Source of the DNA: Bacteroidota bacterium
Lineage (GTDB): Bacteria; Bacteroidota; Bacteroidia; Chitinophagales; Saprospiraceae
DNA: 32,781 nucleotides
NCBI GenBank assembly: GCA_017857395.1
Contig: JAFMDF010000073.1
Location: 1-32,781, forward strand
Direction of reading: 5' to 3'
Positions within the stretch are counted from its first letter, which is position 1; each line of letters opens with the position of its first letter. A program made the translations under genes and the position numbers. Shown here piece after piece: positions 23,644 to 31,763 of this stretch. A model generated the notes under the pieces. That model was not told the DNA's origin and made no database searches. It worked only from the letters and a program-made list of their open reading frames with translations.

Positions 23644-25109
23644 GCTTTTGCTATTAAATCACTAACAATTTTTGCCGATAATAAACATAAAGGAATGCCT
23701 CCTCCAGGATGGACAGAACCACCACAGAAATACAGATTTTTCATTTTGTTAGAAAAATTTGAATGCCGTAGAAAAGCAGCAAATTTAGAGTTACTGGCTG
23801 CACCATATAATGCGCCTCGATGAGAACTAGTTTTGTTTTCAATGCCTACAGGATCTAATATTTCTTCAATTTCTATCAGGGATTCAATATCTACTTTTAA
23901 AAGCCGAGTCAATTTATCGAGAATATTTTTTCTAGCTACTTTTTTAAGTGCTTCCCAGTCTTGTCCAAAATTGCCTGGTGCATTAATCATTACAAACCAA
24001 TTTTCACAACCATCGGGTGCATCTTCCGCCTGTTCTTTGCTGGTTATATTGATATAAACGGTCGGGTCATTTCCTAGTTCCTTTTTTTCAAAAATCTGTT
24101 GGAATTCTGCTTCGTAGTTGTCACTAAAAAAGATATTGTGTAAATCTAATTCCCGAAACTGCCGCTTAATACCCCAGTAAAAAATTAAAGCGGAACTAGA
24201 CCTTTCTTGTTTTAAAATGCTAGTTGGTTGTTTTTCTGTTTTCAACAATTGCTGATACGTTGAAAAGATATCCATATTGGAGACAATTATATCTGCCTCC
24301 TGTCTTCCTTTTGCCGTTTGAATACCTGTTGCTTGCCGCCCCTTCCGAATTATTTTTTCAACAGGTGTATTTAAATGAAACTGAACGCCTTTCGATTTTG
24401 CTAGTCGATATAGACTCTGCCCAATTTCATGCATGCCTCCTTTTGGAAAAAAAGTCCCAAAGTGCATTTCCAAATGTGGAATCATAGACATAATCCCAGG
24501 GGTCTTATAAGGCGAAGAACCGTTATAAGTAGCGTACCGGTTGAATAACTGAATTAAATGAGGACTTGAAAAATAATTTTGATTGACTTTGTTTAAAGAT
24601 GTATGCACATCTAGCTTATAGCTTTGAATCAATGATTTAAGGATGTCTTTTGAAAAATACGTTCCCCACTTATGTAGTGATTTCTCTAAAAAAATACCTG
24701 CTGTTAAATCGTATTTTTCTTTACTATTGGCTAAGTATTTTTCGATTTTTTGTGGTGGGGTATTAAATGTTTGAGCAGCATCTTTAATAAATTGTTTTTG
24801 ATTCGCAGGAACGATAAAGGTGGTCTGGTCCTCCCAAAAATAAGTACAAACGGTTTCTTTCTTTTTGTATTGAAAATATTCTGTAGGTACTAAATCGTAT
24901 AATTCAAATAATTCATCTACTAAGTGAGGCATGGTAAACAAGGACGGCCCTGTGTCCCAACGATATCCCGCTTGTTGAAGAATGTGCAGCTTGCCACCGA
25001 CATAATCATTTGCCTCAAAAACGCTTGTTTCATAGCCTTTTCGCTGAAGTCTAATTGATGCCGCTAATCCAGCAATACCTCCTCCAATAATTATCGCTTT
25101 TTTTTTCAA
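23640..25109 (-). CDS. crtD: CrtI-family carotenoid desaturase, probably 1-hydroxycarotenoid 3,4-desaturase
   Basis: FAD-dependent desaturase of 489 residues. The N-terminus has the Rossmann motif IIIGGGIAGLAASIRLQRKG, then FEANDYVGGKL and DTGPSLFTMP. The C-terminus has NLYFCGGSVHPGGGIPLCLL, the phytoene-desaturase-family signature. CrtI, CrtD and CrtN share these motifs. CrtD is preferred because the gene is the first of an operon with cruF, whose hydrated product is CrtD's substrate, and because no crtB or crtE is next to it as expected for crtI. A 3',4'-didehydro-1'-hydroxy end group would result. The stop overlaps the cruF start (ATGA). No TAnnTTTG element was found in the 181-nt gap to ftcD. 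Confidence 0.87.
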   Translation of the reverse strand: MKKKAIIIGGGIAGLAASIRLQRKGYETSVFEANDYVGGKLHILQQAGYRWDTGPSLFTMPHLVDELFELYDLVPTEYFQYKKKETVCTYFWEDQTTFIVPANQKQFIKDAAQTFNTPPQKIEKYLANSKEKYDLTAGIFLEKSLHKWGTYFSKDILKSLIQSYKLDVHTSLNKVNQNYFSSPHLIQLFNRYATYNGSSPYKTPGIMSMIPHLEMHFGTFFPKGGMHEIGQSLYRLAKSKGVQFHLNTPVEKIIRKGRQATGIQTAKGRQEADIIVSNMDIFSTYQQLLKTEKQPTSILKQERSSSALIFYWGIKRQFRELDLHNIFFSDNYEAEFQQIFEKKELGNDPTVYINITSKEQAEDAPDGCENWFVMINAPGNFGQDWEALKKVARKNILDKLTRLLKVDIESLIEIEEILDPVGIENKTSSHRGALYGAASNSKFAAFLRHSNFSNKMKNLYFCGGSVHPGGGIPLCLLSAKIVSDLIAKA

Positions 25110-25290
25110 ATTTTAGCCGATTTATAGGTCGATTTAATATCGAAGGAGTAACAGAAAGTGTAGCGTTTTGTTTAGCGGAACATCAGTTAATAAATGTTAG
25201 GTCGTTAATTTATAAAATAAAAGGTACTGTTTATTTAGGGAGCAAGAAAAATATAATCTATCGAATCTAGGTCACTTCAATTAGGGTTAT

Positions 25291-26301
25291 TTACAACAAA
25301 TACTCAATAATCCGTTCTTCAAAATTAAACGGCTTCAATTCTGCCAACCCTAATTCGTCAACAGCCAATTGAATGAATTCTTTTTCTGTTAAGTTAGTGA
25401 CTCCTTTCTGTTTTGCATAATAATGCCCCGCAGCCAATATCGCTTCTAGTGGAATTAAGCCAATCAATTCAGAACCTGTTATTTTTGCACCATATTTTTT
25501 AGCAGCTATTTTACAAGCTTCGTATGCTTGATGAATACCCGTTATTTTAAAATTAGTCAGGTTCATGGATACCTGTGTTTTGCCATATTCTTCGATATAC
25601 CAGCCAATGGCCTTTAAAGATTTACATTGCCCATGCTTCCGTACTTTCTCCCCATTTGCTTTTTTAATCAATTGCCCACTTTCTCTAACGGTTCTAGCTA
25701 TTTGAGTCGCAATGTCTACAGATGTTGTATCTAAATTAACATTATAGGCAATTAAGAAATCTCTAGCGCCTAAAACAGTTGCGCCTGTTTTTGCATTAAA
25801 GAATTGTCCAAAATCGGGTCGCCAATCAGGAGATTCCATCTTTTTGGCTAAACCTTCATATTCTCCCGAACGAATCGTGGCTAAGTTTTTTCGATTAGGC
25901 GTTTTCGCAGAATGTTCGTACAAATAAATCGGTATGTCTAATTCGCCTGCTATTCTTTCTCCTAATTGTATGGCATATTCCTTTACCTCTTCCATCGTAA
26001 TGTTAGCAATAGGTACTAAGGGACAAACATCGGTGGCACCAATTCTTGGATGTTCTCCTTTTTGAGTGCGCATATCAATTAGTTCTCCTGCTACTTTGAT
26101 GGCTTGAAAAGCAGCTTCAATGACCTTTTGAGGTTCGCCAGCAAAAGTAAAAACGGTTCGATTAGCTGCTTCTCCACGGTCAATATGTAATAATTTGACC
26201 CCTGAAATATGTTTAATCGCTGTAGCAATTGCAGTTAAGGTGTTAGCATTTTTTCCTTCGCTAAAATTTGGAATACATTCAATAATTTGTTTTTTACGCA
26301 T
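25291..26301 (-). CDS. ftcD: Glutamate formimidoyltransferase
   Basis: Transfers the formimino group from N-formimino-L-glutamate to tetrahydrofolate at the end of histidine breakdown. The 336-residue protein corresponds to the N-terminal transferase domains of bifunctional FTCD, without the cyclodeaminase part. It opens ECIPNFSEGKN (about 8-18), followed by LHIDRGEAANRTVFTFAG and MRTQKGEHPRIGATDVCPLVP (about 78-98), the most conserved block of the family. The C-terminal subdomain carries VSMNLTNFKITG. The ATG at 26299-26301 is preferred to a TTG at 26316, five codons upstream, because family proteins start near IIECIPNFSEG. No hut genes are adjacent. Confidence 0.93.
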   Translation of the reverse strand: MRKKQIIECIPNFSEGKNANTLTAIATAIKHISGVKLLHIDRGEAANRTVFTFAGEPQKVIEAAFQAIKVAGELIDMRTQKGEHPRIGATDVCPLVPIANITMEEVKEYAIQLGERIAGELDIPIYLYEHSAKTPNRKNLATIRSGEYEGLAKKMESPDWRPDFGQFFNAKTGATVLGARDFLIAYNVNLDTTSVDIATQIARTVRESGQLIKKANGEKVRKHGQCKSLKAIGWYIEEYGKTQVSMNLTNFKITGIHQAYEACKIAAKKYGAKITGSELIGLIPLEAILAAGHYYAKQKGVTNLTEKEFIQLAVDELGLAELKPFNFEERIIEYLL

Positions 26302-26383
26302 AGAATTGACCCTCAACTGTTTAGGTTTTTACCAAATAAAATTTCTTAATATTATATTATATTTTACAAAAACATATATAATT

Positions 26384-26398
26384 TGGCACTCATTTTGG
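26384..26398 (+). promoter_or_regulatory. Sigma-54-like promoter (-24/-12)
   Basis: TGGCAC, 5 nt, then TTGG matches the RpoN consensus TGGCAC-N5-TTGC at all but one defined position, with the exact 10-nt GG to GC spacing (here GG to GG). It points into a gene-less stretch ending at the terminator at 26650. RpoN dependence is an inference. Confidence 0.4.
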
Positions 26399-26408
26399 AA
26401 TAGAGTTT

Positions 26409-26686
26409 AGTATAATTTGATATTGATTACAACAAAAAACTACTACTTATTACTATCCAATAAATAATCGTTCTTCATTAGTTTACTATCTCTTCATTGG
26501 GAAATTCATGTTATTTTCCATCTCAAAAAAGAAAACGTTTTATCCATAAACAATTTTACTGGACTTTAGTAAAAGGGTTAATGTATTGATAAGATTTATA
26601 CTTCAGTTTTCCTATTAACATAAACATACAGAGAAAAACTACATGACTTAAGTCTCGGGGTGTAAGGTACTTCGAGACTTTTTTTT
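26409..26686 (+). ncRNA. Candidate small RNA between a sigma-54-like promoter and an intrinsic terminator
   Basis: Predicted transcript of about 280 nt from about 12 nt after the -12 element to the end of the T-run. The promoter-like and terminator signals are visible. The existence of the RNA is inferred. The longest checked ATG frame inside (26508) has 13 codons. A possible internal long-range pairing is gttaat (26577-26582) with attaac (26614-26619). No known RNA family was recognised. Confidence 0.3.
26650..26686 (+). terminator. Strong intrinsic terminator on the plus strand with no annotated upstream gene
   Basis: An 8-bp perfect stem aagtctcg/cgagactt extends by GG-UU wobbles and GU/AC pairs into the 15-nt loop, and is followed by eight T residues (26679-26686). 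Its orientation is plus, whereas both neighbouring genes are minus. The opposite strand has no T-run after the hairpin. Confidence 0.8.
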
Positions 26687-26742
26687 GTAAATACTCAACT
26701 TCAACTTCAAAAACTAGCCTCACTCTTGAGATTTATCGCCTA

Positions 26743-27876
26743 TTATTGACTGACTACTGGCGCTCTATCAAACCCCAATGCCTTCCTCATTTTATGATAA
26801 ATATCCGTATTTTCATAAATACCGCTAAATAATTCCGAACCCGGACCATAAGCAAAAACAGGCACCATTGTACCCGTATGATAGCTACTCGTAAATGCTC
26901 CTTGAATAGAATCCATTCTTGATTTTGGATTAATCGCAAAACCGCCTGTTTCATGGTCAGCGGTAATAATTACTAAGGTTTCTTTATCTTTTTTAGCAAA
27001 ATCTAGCATTTTCCCAATCGCTTTATCGAAATCTATTACCTCTGAAGTAATATACTTTGTATCATTTGCATGTCCTCCCCAATCAATTTGAGAACCTTCA
27101 ATCATTAAGAAAAATCCTTGCTTTTTATGGCTGTTTAAAAAATTAGCTGCAATTATGCTCGCTTTAGGTAAATAATCTCTACCAGTTGCTTCTGGAATGG
27201 GCGAATCATTGGATGTAAAATAAGCTAGTTTTTTGGTATTTGCTAAATTGACATCTTCTAATTCTTCGTGCGTCAAACTAGAAACAGTAAATCCTTTTCG
27301 TTCCAGTTTGGGAATAAGGCTTTTTTCATCGTGTCTTTGCTCATTAAAAAATTTATAGCCTCCTCCAATAAATAAATCTATACCTGAATCCAATAAATCT
27401 TGTGCTATAAATTCATACATACTCCTCATAGGTTGGTGCGAAATAAATGCTGCTGGTGTCGCATGGACAATAGTAGATGTTGCGATTAATCCTGTTTTTA
27501 AGCCTTTAATTTCTGCTTCTTCTAGAATTGATTGAACAGGCACGGTATCTTTATTTACTCCAATTGCTGCATTATAAGTCTTCACTCCACAAGCAATGGC
27601 AGTTGCACTTGCCGCTGAATCCGTAATCAAATTATTGTAGGAATACGTTTTTTGTAAACCTACAATAGGAAACCTTTCGAGATTTAGATGGTTGCCATTG
27701 GCATACATCCCTGCGGTAATTTGGCCTAAACCCATTCCGTCCCCAATCATTAGAATCACATTCTTCGCTAGAACTGGGTTATCGACTGATTGTAAATTAG
27801 CAACAACTTGCTGATTCGTTGTTCCACAAGCAGATAATCCAATTAAGAGCCATATTGCCGCTATTTTATTTCCCAT
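26743..27876 (-). CDS. Alkaline phosphatase, lipoprotein
   Basis: Metal-dependent phosphomonoesterase that would release phosphate from organic esters in the periplasm or at the cell surface. The 377-residue precursor has a lipoprotein signal with lipobox LSAC (C17). Catalytic and metal residues of the PhoA superfamily are visible: D46 in MIGDGMG, nucleophile S87 in LITDSAASATA, HATPAAF (about 139), IEGSQIDWGGHAND (about 260-273), ITADHETGGF (about 305) and the late His in SYHTGTMVPV. It resembles the PhoA/PhoB-type enzymes of Bacteroidota. A TACCTTTG element (27908-27915) sits in the 43-nt gap after dprA, so it probably has its own promoter. No Pho box was identified. Confidence 0.93.
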   Translation of the reverse strand: MGNKIAAIWLLIGLSACGTTNQQVVANLQSVDNPVLAKNVILMIGDGMGLGQITAGMYANGNHLNLERFPIVGLQKTYSYNNLITDSAASATAIACGVKTYNAAIGVNKDTVPVQSILEEAEIKGLKTGLIATSTIVHATPAAFISHQPMRSMYEFIAQDLLDSGIDLFIGGGYKFFNEQRHDEKSLIPKLERKGFTVSSLTHEELEDVNLANTKKLAYFTSNDSPIPEATGRDYLPKASIIAANFLNSHKKQGFFLMIEGSQIDWGGHANDTKYITSEVIDFDKAIGKMLDFAKKDKETLVIITADHETGGFAINPKSRMDSIQGAFTSSYHTGTMVPVFAYGPGSELFSGIYENTDIYHKMRKALGFDRAPVVSQ

Positions 27877-27907
27877 GCTACATTATTATTCTTGAATGAT
27901 TTTTGCC

Positions 27908-27915
27908 CAAAGGTA
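27908..27915 (-). promoter_or_regulatory. -7 promoter element for the alkaline phosphatase gene
   Basis: The minus strand reads TACCTTTG (TAnnTTTG), 32 nt before the ATG at 27874-27876, in the short gap after dprA. The -33 region would lie inside the dprA 3' end. Confidence 0.45.
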
Positions 27916-27919
27916 ATAA

Positions 27920-29011
27920 CTACTTAATTAACATATATCTTTTTCCTGGCAAGGATTTGACAAGACCTTTAAATTCCATGGTTAATAGAAAGGAGGCGAC
28001 TTCATTGGGCGGGAATTTGGAAGCAAGCGTTAATTCATCGATACCTATTTCGACAGATTTTTTCATTAAATCAGCAATCGCCTGTTCTTCTTGGGTTAGT
28101 GGAATGATTACTTTTTCTGCGCTATCTGCTTCTGCTTCTTCCCAACGCATGATATAGCCAATATCTGCTGCGCTTTCAATTAAAGCTGCTCGATGCGTTT
28201 TAATTAAATGATTCGCTCCTTCCGAATGGACATCCTTGATATTACCTGGGATAGCAAATACATCTTTGCTATATTCATTACCATATCGAGCAGTTATCAT
28301 CGACCCTCCTTTTTTGCCAGTTTCCACGACAACTAGGGCATCACACATGCCTGCTACAATACGATTTCTCATAGGGAAATGCCCTGCCTCTGGTTTTGAA
28401 TCACTTGTGAACTCGGTTAATAAGCCACCTTGGCTTAACATTTTTTCGGCAATTTGTCGATGTTGAGCAGGATAGATTTGATTGAGTCCATGCCCTAATA
28501 CCCCGACTGTTTCCATGCCTAAAGCTAAACTTTTTTTATGGGCTACAGCATCAATTCCATACGCCAAGCCACTAATAATTAGCACATTATAGGCTTTTAA
28601 ATCTGTTACTAATTCTTCACAAAGTAGGCTGCTAATCTCGGACGGTTTTCGGGTGCCGACTACTGCTACTATCCTTGGGTGATTTAAATCTGCTGTTCCT
28701 TTATAATAAAGCATTAAAGGAGAATCGTCTAAAGGTTTCAGTCTTTGTGGGTAGGCTTCGTCTAAGAAAAAAAGTGGTCTAATTTCTTTTTTAGCAATGA
28801 ATTCTAGCTCTCTTTCTGCTGTTTTAAAATATTCTTTTTTTAACAAAGTAGCAGCCGTCTTTTCTCCTACTCCTGGAATTTTAACCAATGCTCTTTTACT
28901 TGTCTTAAAGACAGCATCGACACCTCCGCAGTAACTGATAAGATTGCGGGCAGTAATAGGGCCAACCTTTGGAATTTTGGTAATGGCAATTTTGTTTAAC
29001 CAATTCGTCAT
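27920..29011 (-). CDS. dprA: DNA processing protein DprA
   Basis: Binds incoming single-stranded DNA and loads RecA during natural transformation. The 363-residue protein has an N-terminal helix-hairpin-helix region (IPKVGPITARNLI and KIPGVGEKTAATLL, about residues 13-58). The Rossmann-like DprA fold follows: VAVVGTRKPS (about 115), ISGLAYGIDAVAHKKSL (about 144-160), LGHGLNQIYPAQHR (about 171-184), then the most conserved block, FPMRNRIVAGMCDALVVVE, and GSMITARYGNE. A C-terminal winged-helix domain covers about 305-363. The length is typical. The start ATG is at 29009-29011. The gene is divergent from the SH3 protein. DprA is widespread, so its presence alone does not show competence. Confidence 0.95.
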   Translation of the reverse strand: MTNWLNKIAITKIPKVGPITARNLISYCGGVDAVFKTSKRALVKIPGVGEKTAATLLKKEYFKTAERELEFIAKKEIRPLFFLDEAYPQRLKPLDDSPLMLYYKGTADLNHPRIVAVVGTRKPSEISSLLCEELVTDLKAYNVLIISGLAYGIDAVAHKKSLALGMETVGVLGHGLNQIYPAQHRQIAEKMLSQGGLLTEFTSDSKPEAGHFPMRNRIVAGMCDALVVVETGKKGGSMITARYGNEYSKDVFAIPGNIKDVHSEGANHLIKTHRAALIESAADIGYIMRWEEAEADSAEKVIIPLTQEEQAIADLMKKSVEIGIDELTLASKFPPNEVASFLLTMEFKGLVKSLPGKRYMLIK

Positions 29012-29141
29012 TTGATTTTGTCGCTAAATCGTTTAGAAGTGTGTAGTTTCTCTTGAGAAAAAGCATTAAAAATGAGCCTAATTTTCTACTAATCTTTATC
29101 ATTTGCTTTTATCTCTTCTGCAATTTATAGTTTTATTTTCT

Positions 29142-29170
29142 TTTGATTCGGATTAAACATTATATTTTTG
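29142..29170 (+). promoter_or_regulatory. Complete Bacteroidota promoter (-33 TTTG and -7 TATTTTTG) for the SH3 gene
   Basis: TTTG at 29142-29145 and TATTTTTG at 29163-29170 are separated by 17 nt, within the 17-23 nt range of Bacteroidota housekeeping promoters. This is the only promoter in the window where both elements were found. The predicted leader is about 90 nt. Confidence 0.55.
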
Positions 29171-29186
29171 GGAAACAATTATTTAT

Positions 29187-29218
29187 ACTGCTACCTTTTT
29201 TAAAAAACAAATAGCAGT
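29187..29218 (+). promoter_or_regulatory. Leader hairpin of the SH3 gene
   Basis: actgcta (29187-29193) and tagcagt (29212-29218) form a perfect 7-bp stem. The interior contains the self-complementary ttttttaaaaaa. It lies inside the predicted 5' leader, 49 nt before the ATG, and may affect mRNA stability or translation. Confidence 0.35.
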
Positions 29219-29266
29219 TTGTACTGCCTTTTTTAAGGATTCACAACTACTTAATTTACTTTTACT

Positions 29267-29821
29267 ATGAGTAAAAAAACAACAAATTCTAAAAAGAAAC
29301 AAGTCGAAGGAGGTGTATTACCCAAGATAGAATTACTATTTATTTTCATCTTCTTTTTAGTGTTCATTACCTGGGCAATGTCCAAATGTGGCTCGGTGCA
29401 AGAAGAATATGCGCAAGAATCTAGTAATGATTCAGCATTGGTAGAAACTACTAAAGTCTCTGAAAAGGAGACGGAGGCAAAAAAGGAATTAGCTGCTAAA
29501 CCTGTGGAAACAACAAAAGCAACTAGTAAAGCAATTGTAAAAATCGAAAAAAGAACCGTTTTATATGTACTTTTAGATGGTTTGAAAGTTAGAAAGGGGC
29601 ATCACTTGGATAGCTCGGTTGTAAAAACTTTAAAGCTCAATGATGAAGTTTATTTTTTAGGGGAAACAACTGATTTTAAGCAAAAAATTAATTTAGGAGA
29701 TAGAGTAGCCTTTGAGCCTTGGGTGAAAGTTAGGGCCTATACGGGACATGAAGGTTGGGTCTATGGTGCTGGTGTACATTATTTTAAGCCTAAAGTAGTA
29801 GTAGATACGCTAGGGCAATAA
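29267..29821 (+). CDS. Membrane-anchored SH3b domain protein
   Basis: A 184-residue protein with a short basic cytoplasmic N-terminus (KKTTNSKKK), one membrane helix at about residues 22-38 (ELLFIFIFFLVFITWAM), a charged Ser/Thr/Glu/Lys-rich linker (about 45-98) and a C-terminal bacterial SH3 domain (about 102-172). The SH3 domain is recognised from YVLLDGLKVRKGHHLDSSVV, LKLNDEVYFLGE and EPWVKVRAYTGHEGWVYG, the usual N-V-R-x-G-x-x-x-x-x-V ... G-W-V-x-x framework. Such domains bind peptidoglycan or peptides in the envelope. The substrate is unknown. The gene is divergent from dprA and preceded by a full promoter and a leader hairpin. Confidence 0.75.
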   Translation: MSKKTTNSKKKQVEGGVLPKIELLFIFIFFLVFITWAMSKCGSVQEEYAQESSNDSALVETTKVSEKETEAKKELAAKPVETTKATSKAIVKIEKRTVLYVLLDGLKVRKGHHLDSSVVKTLKLNDEVYFLGETTDFKQKINLGDRVAFEPWVKVRAYTGHEGWVYGAGVHYFKPKVVVDTLGQ

Positions 29822-29890
29822 GCGTAGGTTTATTTAGTAAAGGGAAATTCAATTTCAATTTTAATATCAAAAAGTCCTAATCATTCAGGG

Positions 29891-29994
29891 TTGTGTAAAA
29901 GGTATTTTAGCATAATAATTTAGTAAATTTAAAACTACGGAGTTGCCCATTTACTACATCTTTAAAGTTTAGCACATCGGAGCTTTTTACACAC
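29891..29994. repeat. Nested inverted and direct word repeats upstream of the M49-like gene
   Basis: The outer arms gtgtaaaa (29893-29900) and ttttacac (29985-29992) enclose agtaaat (29922-29928) and atttact (29949-29955). Between about 29934 and 29988 three words of 18-19 nt follow each other (beginning actacggag, actacatct and agcacatcgg). It ends about 20 nt before the ATG at 30014. Confidence 0.45.
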
Positions 29995-30013
29995 ACTTCC
30001 AAAACTAGATATT

Positions 30014-31672
30014 ATGAAAAAACTAATCCAATTATTACCCTTATTCCTTAGCTGTTTATGCTTTAACAGTTGTGAAGAAAAGACAACAAATACGGAAAAA
30101 ACAGCTGTTGAAGAAAGGACGACGCCCACTTCAAAAGTAGCCTTAGATAAATATACTTCTGTAAAGCTAACGACCGATATTAGTCAGTTAAGTGCTAAAG
30201 AAAAACAGATGTTGCCTATTTTAATTGAGGCAGCAAAAATTATGGACGAGTTATTTTGGTATGAAGCCTATGGTACTAAAGAAAAAGCACTAGCGGATGC
30301 TAAAGATTCAGAGGTCGCCAAATTCACAAATATCAATTATGGCCCTTGGGATAGATTGGCGAATAATGAACCTTTTGTCACGGGTGCTGGTGAAAAAGCA
30401 GCAGGTGCTAATTTTTACCCTAAAGATATGACCAAGGCAGAATTTGAAGCAGCAGATTTAGTAGATAAAAATAGTTTGTATACTTTTTTAAGAAGGAATG
30501 CTAAAGGTGAATTGATAACTATTCCATACCGAGAACAATTTAAATCACAAGTGGAAAAAGCAGCAGCTTTATTAGAACAAGCGGCCACTTTTGCAGAAAA
30601 TGAAGGCTTTAAAAAATATTTATCACTACGAGCAAAAGCCTTATTAACGGACGATTATCAAGAAAGTGATTTTGCTTGGATGGACATGAAGACGAACCAT
30701 TTGGATGTCGTTATTGGGCCAATTGAAACGTATGAAGACCAATTGTTTGGTTATAAAGCCGCGCACGAAGCTTATATTTTAGTAAAAGATATGCAATGGA
30801 GTGAACGGTTGGCAAAGTATGCAAGTGTATTACCTGAATTACAAAAGGGCTTACCCGTTCCTGTAGAATATAAACAAGAAACACCTGGCAGAGATGCAGA
30901 ATTAAATGCTTATGATGTAGTTTATTATGCGGGTGATTGCAATGCAGGTAGTAAAACGATTGCCATTAATTTGCCGAACGATGAAGAAGTACAGCTAAAG
31001 AAAGGAACCCGTCGCTTACAATTAAAAAATGCGATGCGAGCTAAATTTGATAAAATATTACTACCTATCTCCAAAGCGTTAATTGTCGAAGACCAACAAA
31101 AACACATCACTTTTGATGCTTTTTTTAGTAATACCATGTTCCATGAAGTAGCACATGGTTTGGGTATTAAAAATACGATTGATGGAAAAGGAACGGTAAG
31201 GGCTGCTTTAAAAGAACATGCTTCTGCCTTAGAGGAAGGCAAAGCGGATATTCTAGGGCTGTACATGATTAAACAATTACACGACAAAGGAGAAATTGAA
31301 GGCAACCTTAAAGACTTTTATGTGACCTTTATGACGAGTATTTTCCGCTCAGTTCGCTTTGGTGCTTCGAGCGCTCATGGAAAAGCGAATATGATTCGTT
31401 TCAATTTCTTTAAGGAAAATGGCGCTTTTGAACGGAATCCAACAAATGGTCGTTATCGAGTTAATTTTGAAAAGTTAGAAACAGCGGCAGAAGCCTTATC
31501 TCAAAAAATATTGACCTTACAAGGAGATGGGAATTATGAAGGTGTGGCAAAACTAGTAGCTGAAATTGGAAAAATTGATGCGGAATTACAAGGAGATTTA
31601 GACCGTTTAGGTGCAGCAGGTATTCCAGTGGATGTTGTATTTGAACAAGGGTTGAATGTTTTGGGTTTATAG
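30014..31672 (+). CDS. M49-like metallopeptidase (dipeptidyl-peptidase III family), lipoprotein
   Basis: Zinc peptidase of 552 residues, probably anchored to the outside of a membrane. The N-terminus is a signal peptide ending FNSC, a degenerate lipobox, followed by a Thr/Glu-rich linker. The metal site is H377-E-V-A-H381, with a second motif E407-E408-G-K-A-D412 thirty residues later. That arrangement fits the DPP III pair HExxxH and EExxAE/D, but with a five-residue HExxH core as described for the Caldithrix abyssi enzyme. GDCNAGSKTIAINLPND (about 313-329) is a further family-conserved block. It would remove dipeptides or act as an endopeptidase on small peptides. A nested repeat lies upstream, and a heptamer-type hairpin starts just after the stop. 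Confidence 0.85.
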   Translation: MKKLIQLLPLFLSCLCFNSCEEKTTNTEKTAVEERTTPTSKVALDKYTSVKLTTDISQLSAKEKQMLPILIEAAKIMDELFWYEAYGTKEKALADAKDSEVAKFTNINYGPWDRLANNEPFVTGAGEKAAGANFYPKDMTKAEFEAADLVDKNSLYTFLRRNAKGELITIPYREQFKSQVEKAAALLEQAATFAENEGFKKYLSLRAKALLTDDYQESDFAWMDMKTNHLDVVIGPIETYEDQLFGYKAAHEAYILVKDMQWSERLAKYASVLPELQKGLPVPVEYKQETPGRDAELNAYDVVYYAGDCNAGSKTIAINLPNDEEVQLKKGTRRLQLKNAMRAKFDKILLPISKALIVEDQQKHITFDAFFSNTMFHEVAHGLGIKNTIDGKGTVRAALKEHASALEEGKADILGLYMIKQLHDKGEIEGNLKDFYVTFMTSIFRSVRFGASSAHGKANMIRFNFFKENGAFERNPTNGRYRVNFEKLETAAEALSQKILTLQGDGNYEGVAKLVAEIGKIDAELQGDLDRLGAAGIPVDVVFEQGLNVLGL

Positions 31673-31718
31673 GGTTGCCAGTTTTTCGCTAAACAGGAAA
31701 CCCGCAACTGGTAACTGG
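31672..31718. repeat. Heptamer-type hairpin between the M49-like and MBL genes
   Basis: gttgccagtt (31674-31683) pairs with aactggtaac (31706-31715), 10 bp including one wobble. The words read as 7-nt units (GGGTTGC, CAGTTTT; on the other strand CAGTTAC, CAGTTGC, GGGTTTC), so this is a diverged member of the RGTTGCG family. It begins at the last base of the M49-like stop codon. Confidence 0.6.
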
Positions 31719-31763
31719 ATATATTTACTTAATATTGTGTTTTTTATAATTTGACTTGTGTAA

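Larger units (their letters stand above)
26302..26742. other. Intergenic region holding a candidate orphan plus-strand transcript
   Basis: Spacer of 441 nt between ftcD and the alkaline phosphatase gene, both on the minus strand. It has a sigma-54-like promoter (26384-26398) and a strong intrinsic terminator (26650-26686), both reading plus, with no ORF longer than about 13 codons from an ATG in the checked frame between them. Confidence 0.5.

Noticed and set aside
24224-24487. 87-codon plus-strand ORF opposite crtD
   Set aside because: It lies wholly antisense within a well-supported desaturase gene and shows no domain. Its hydrophobic composition follows from the coding strand.
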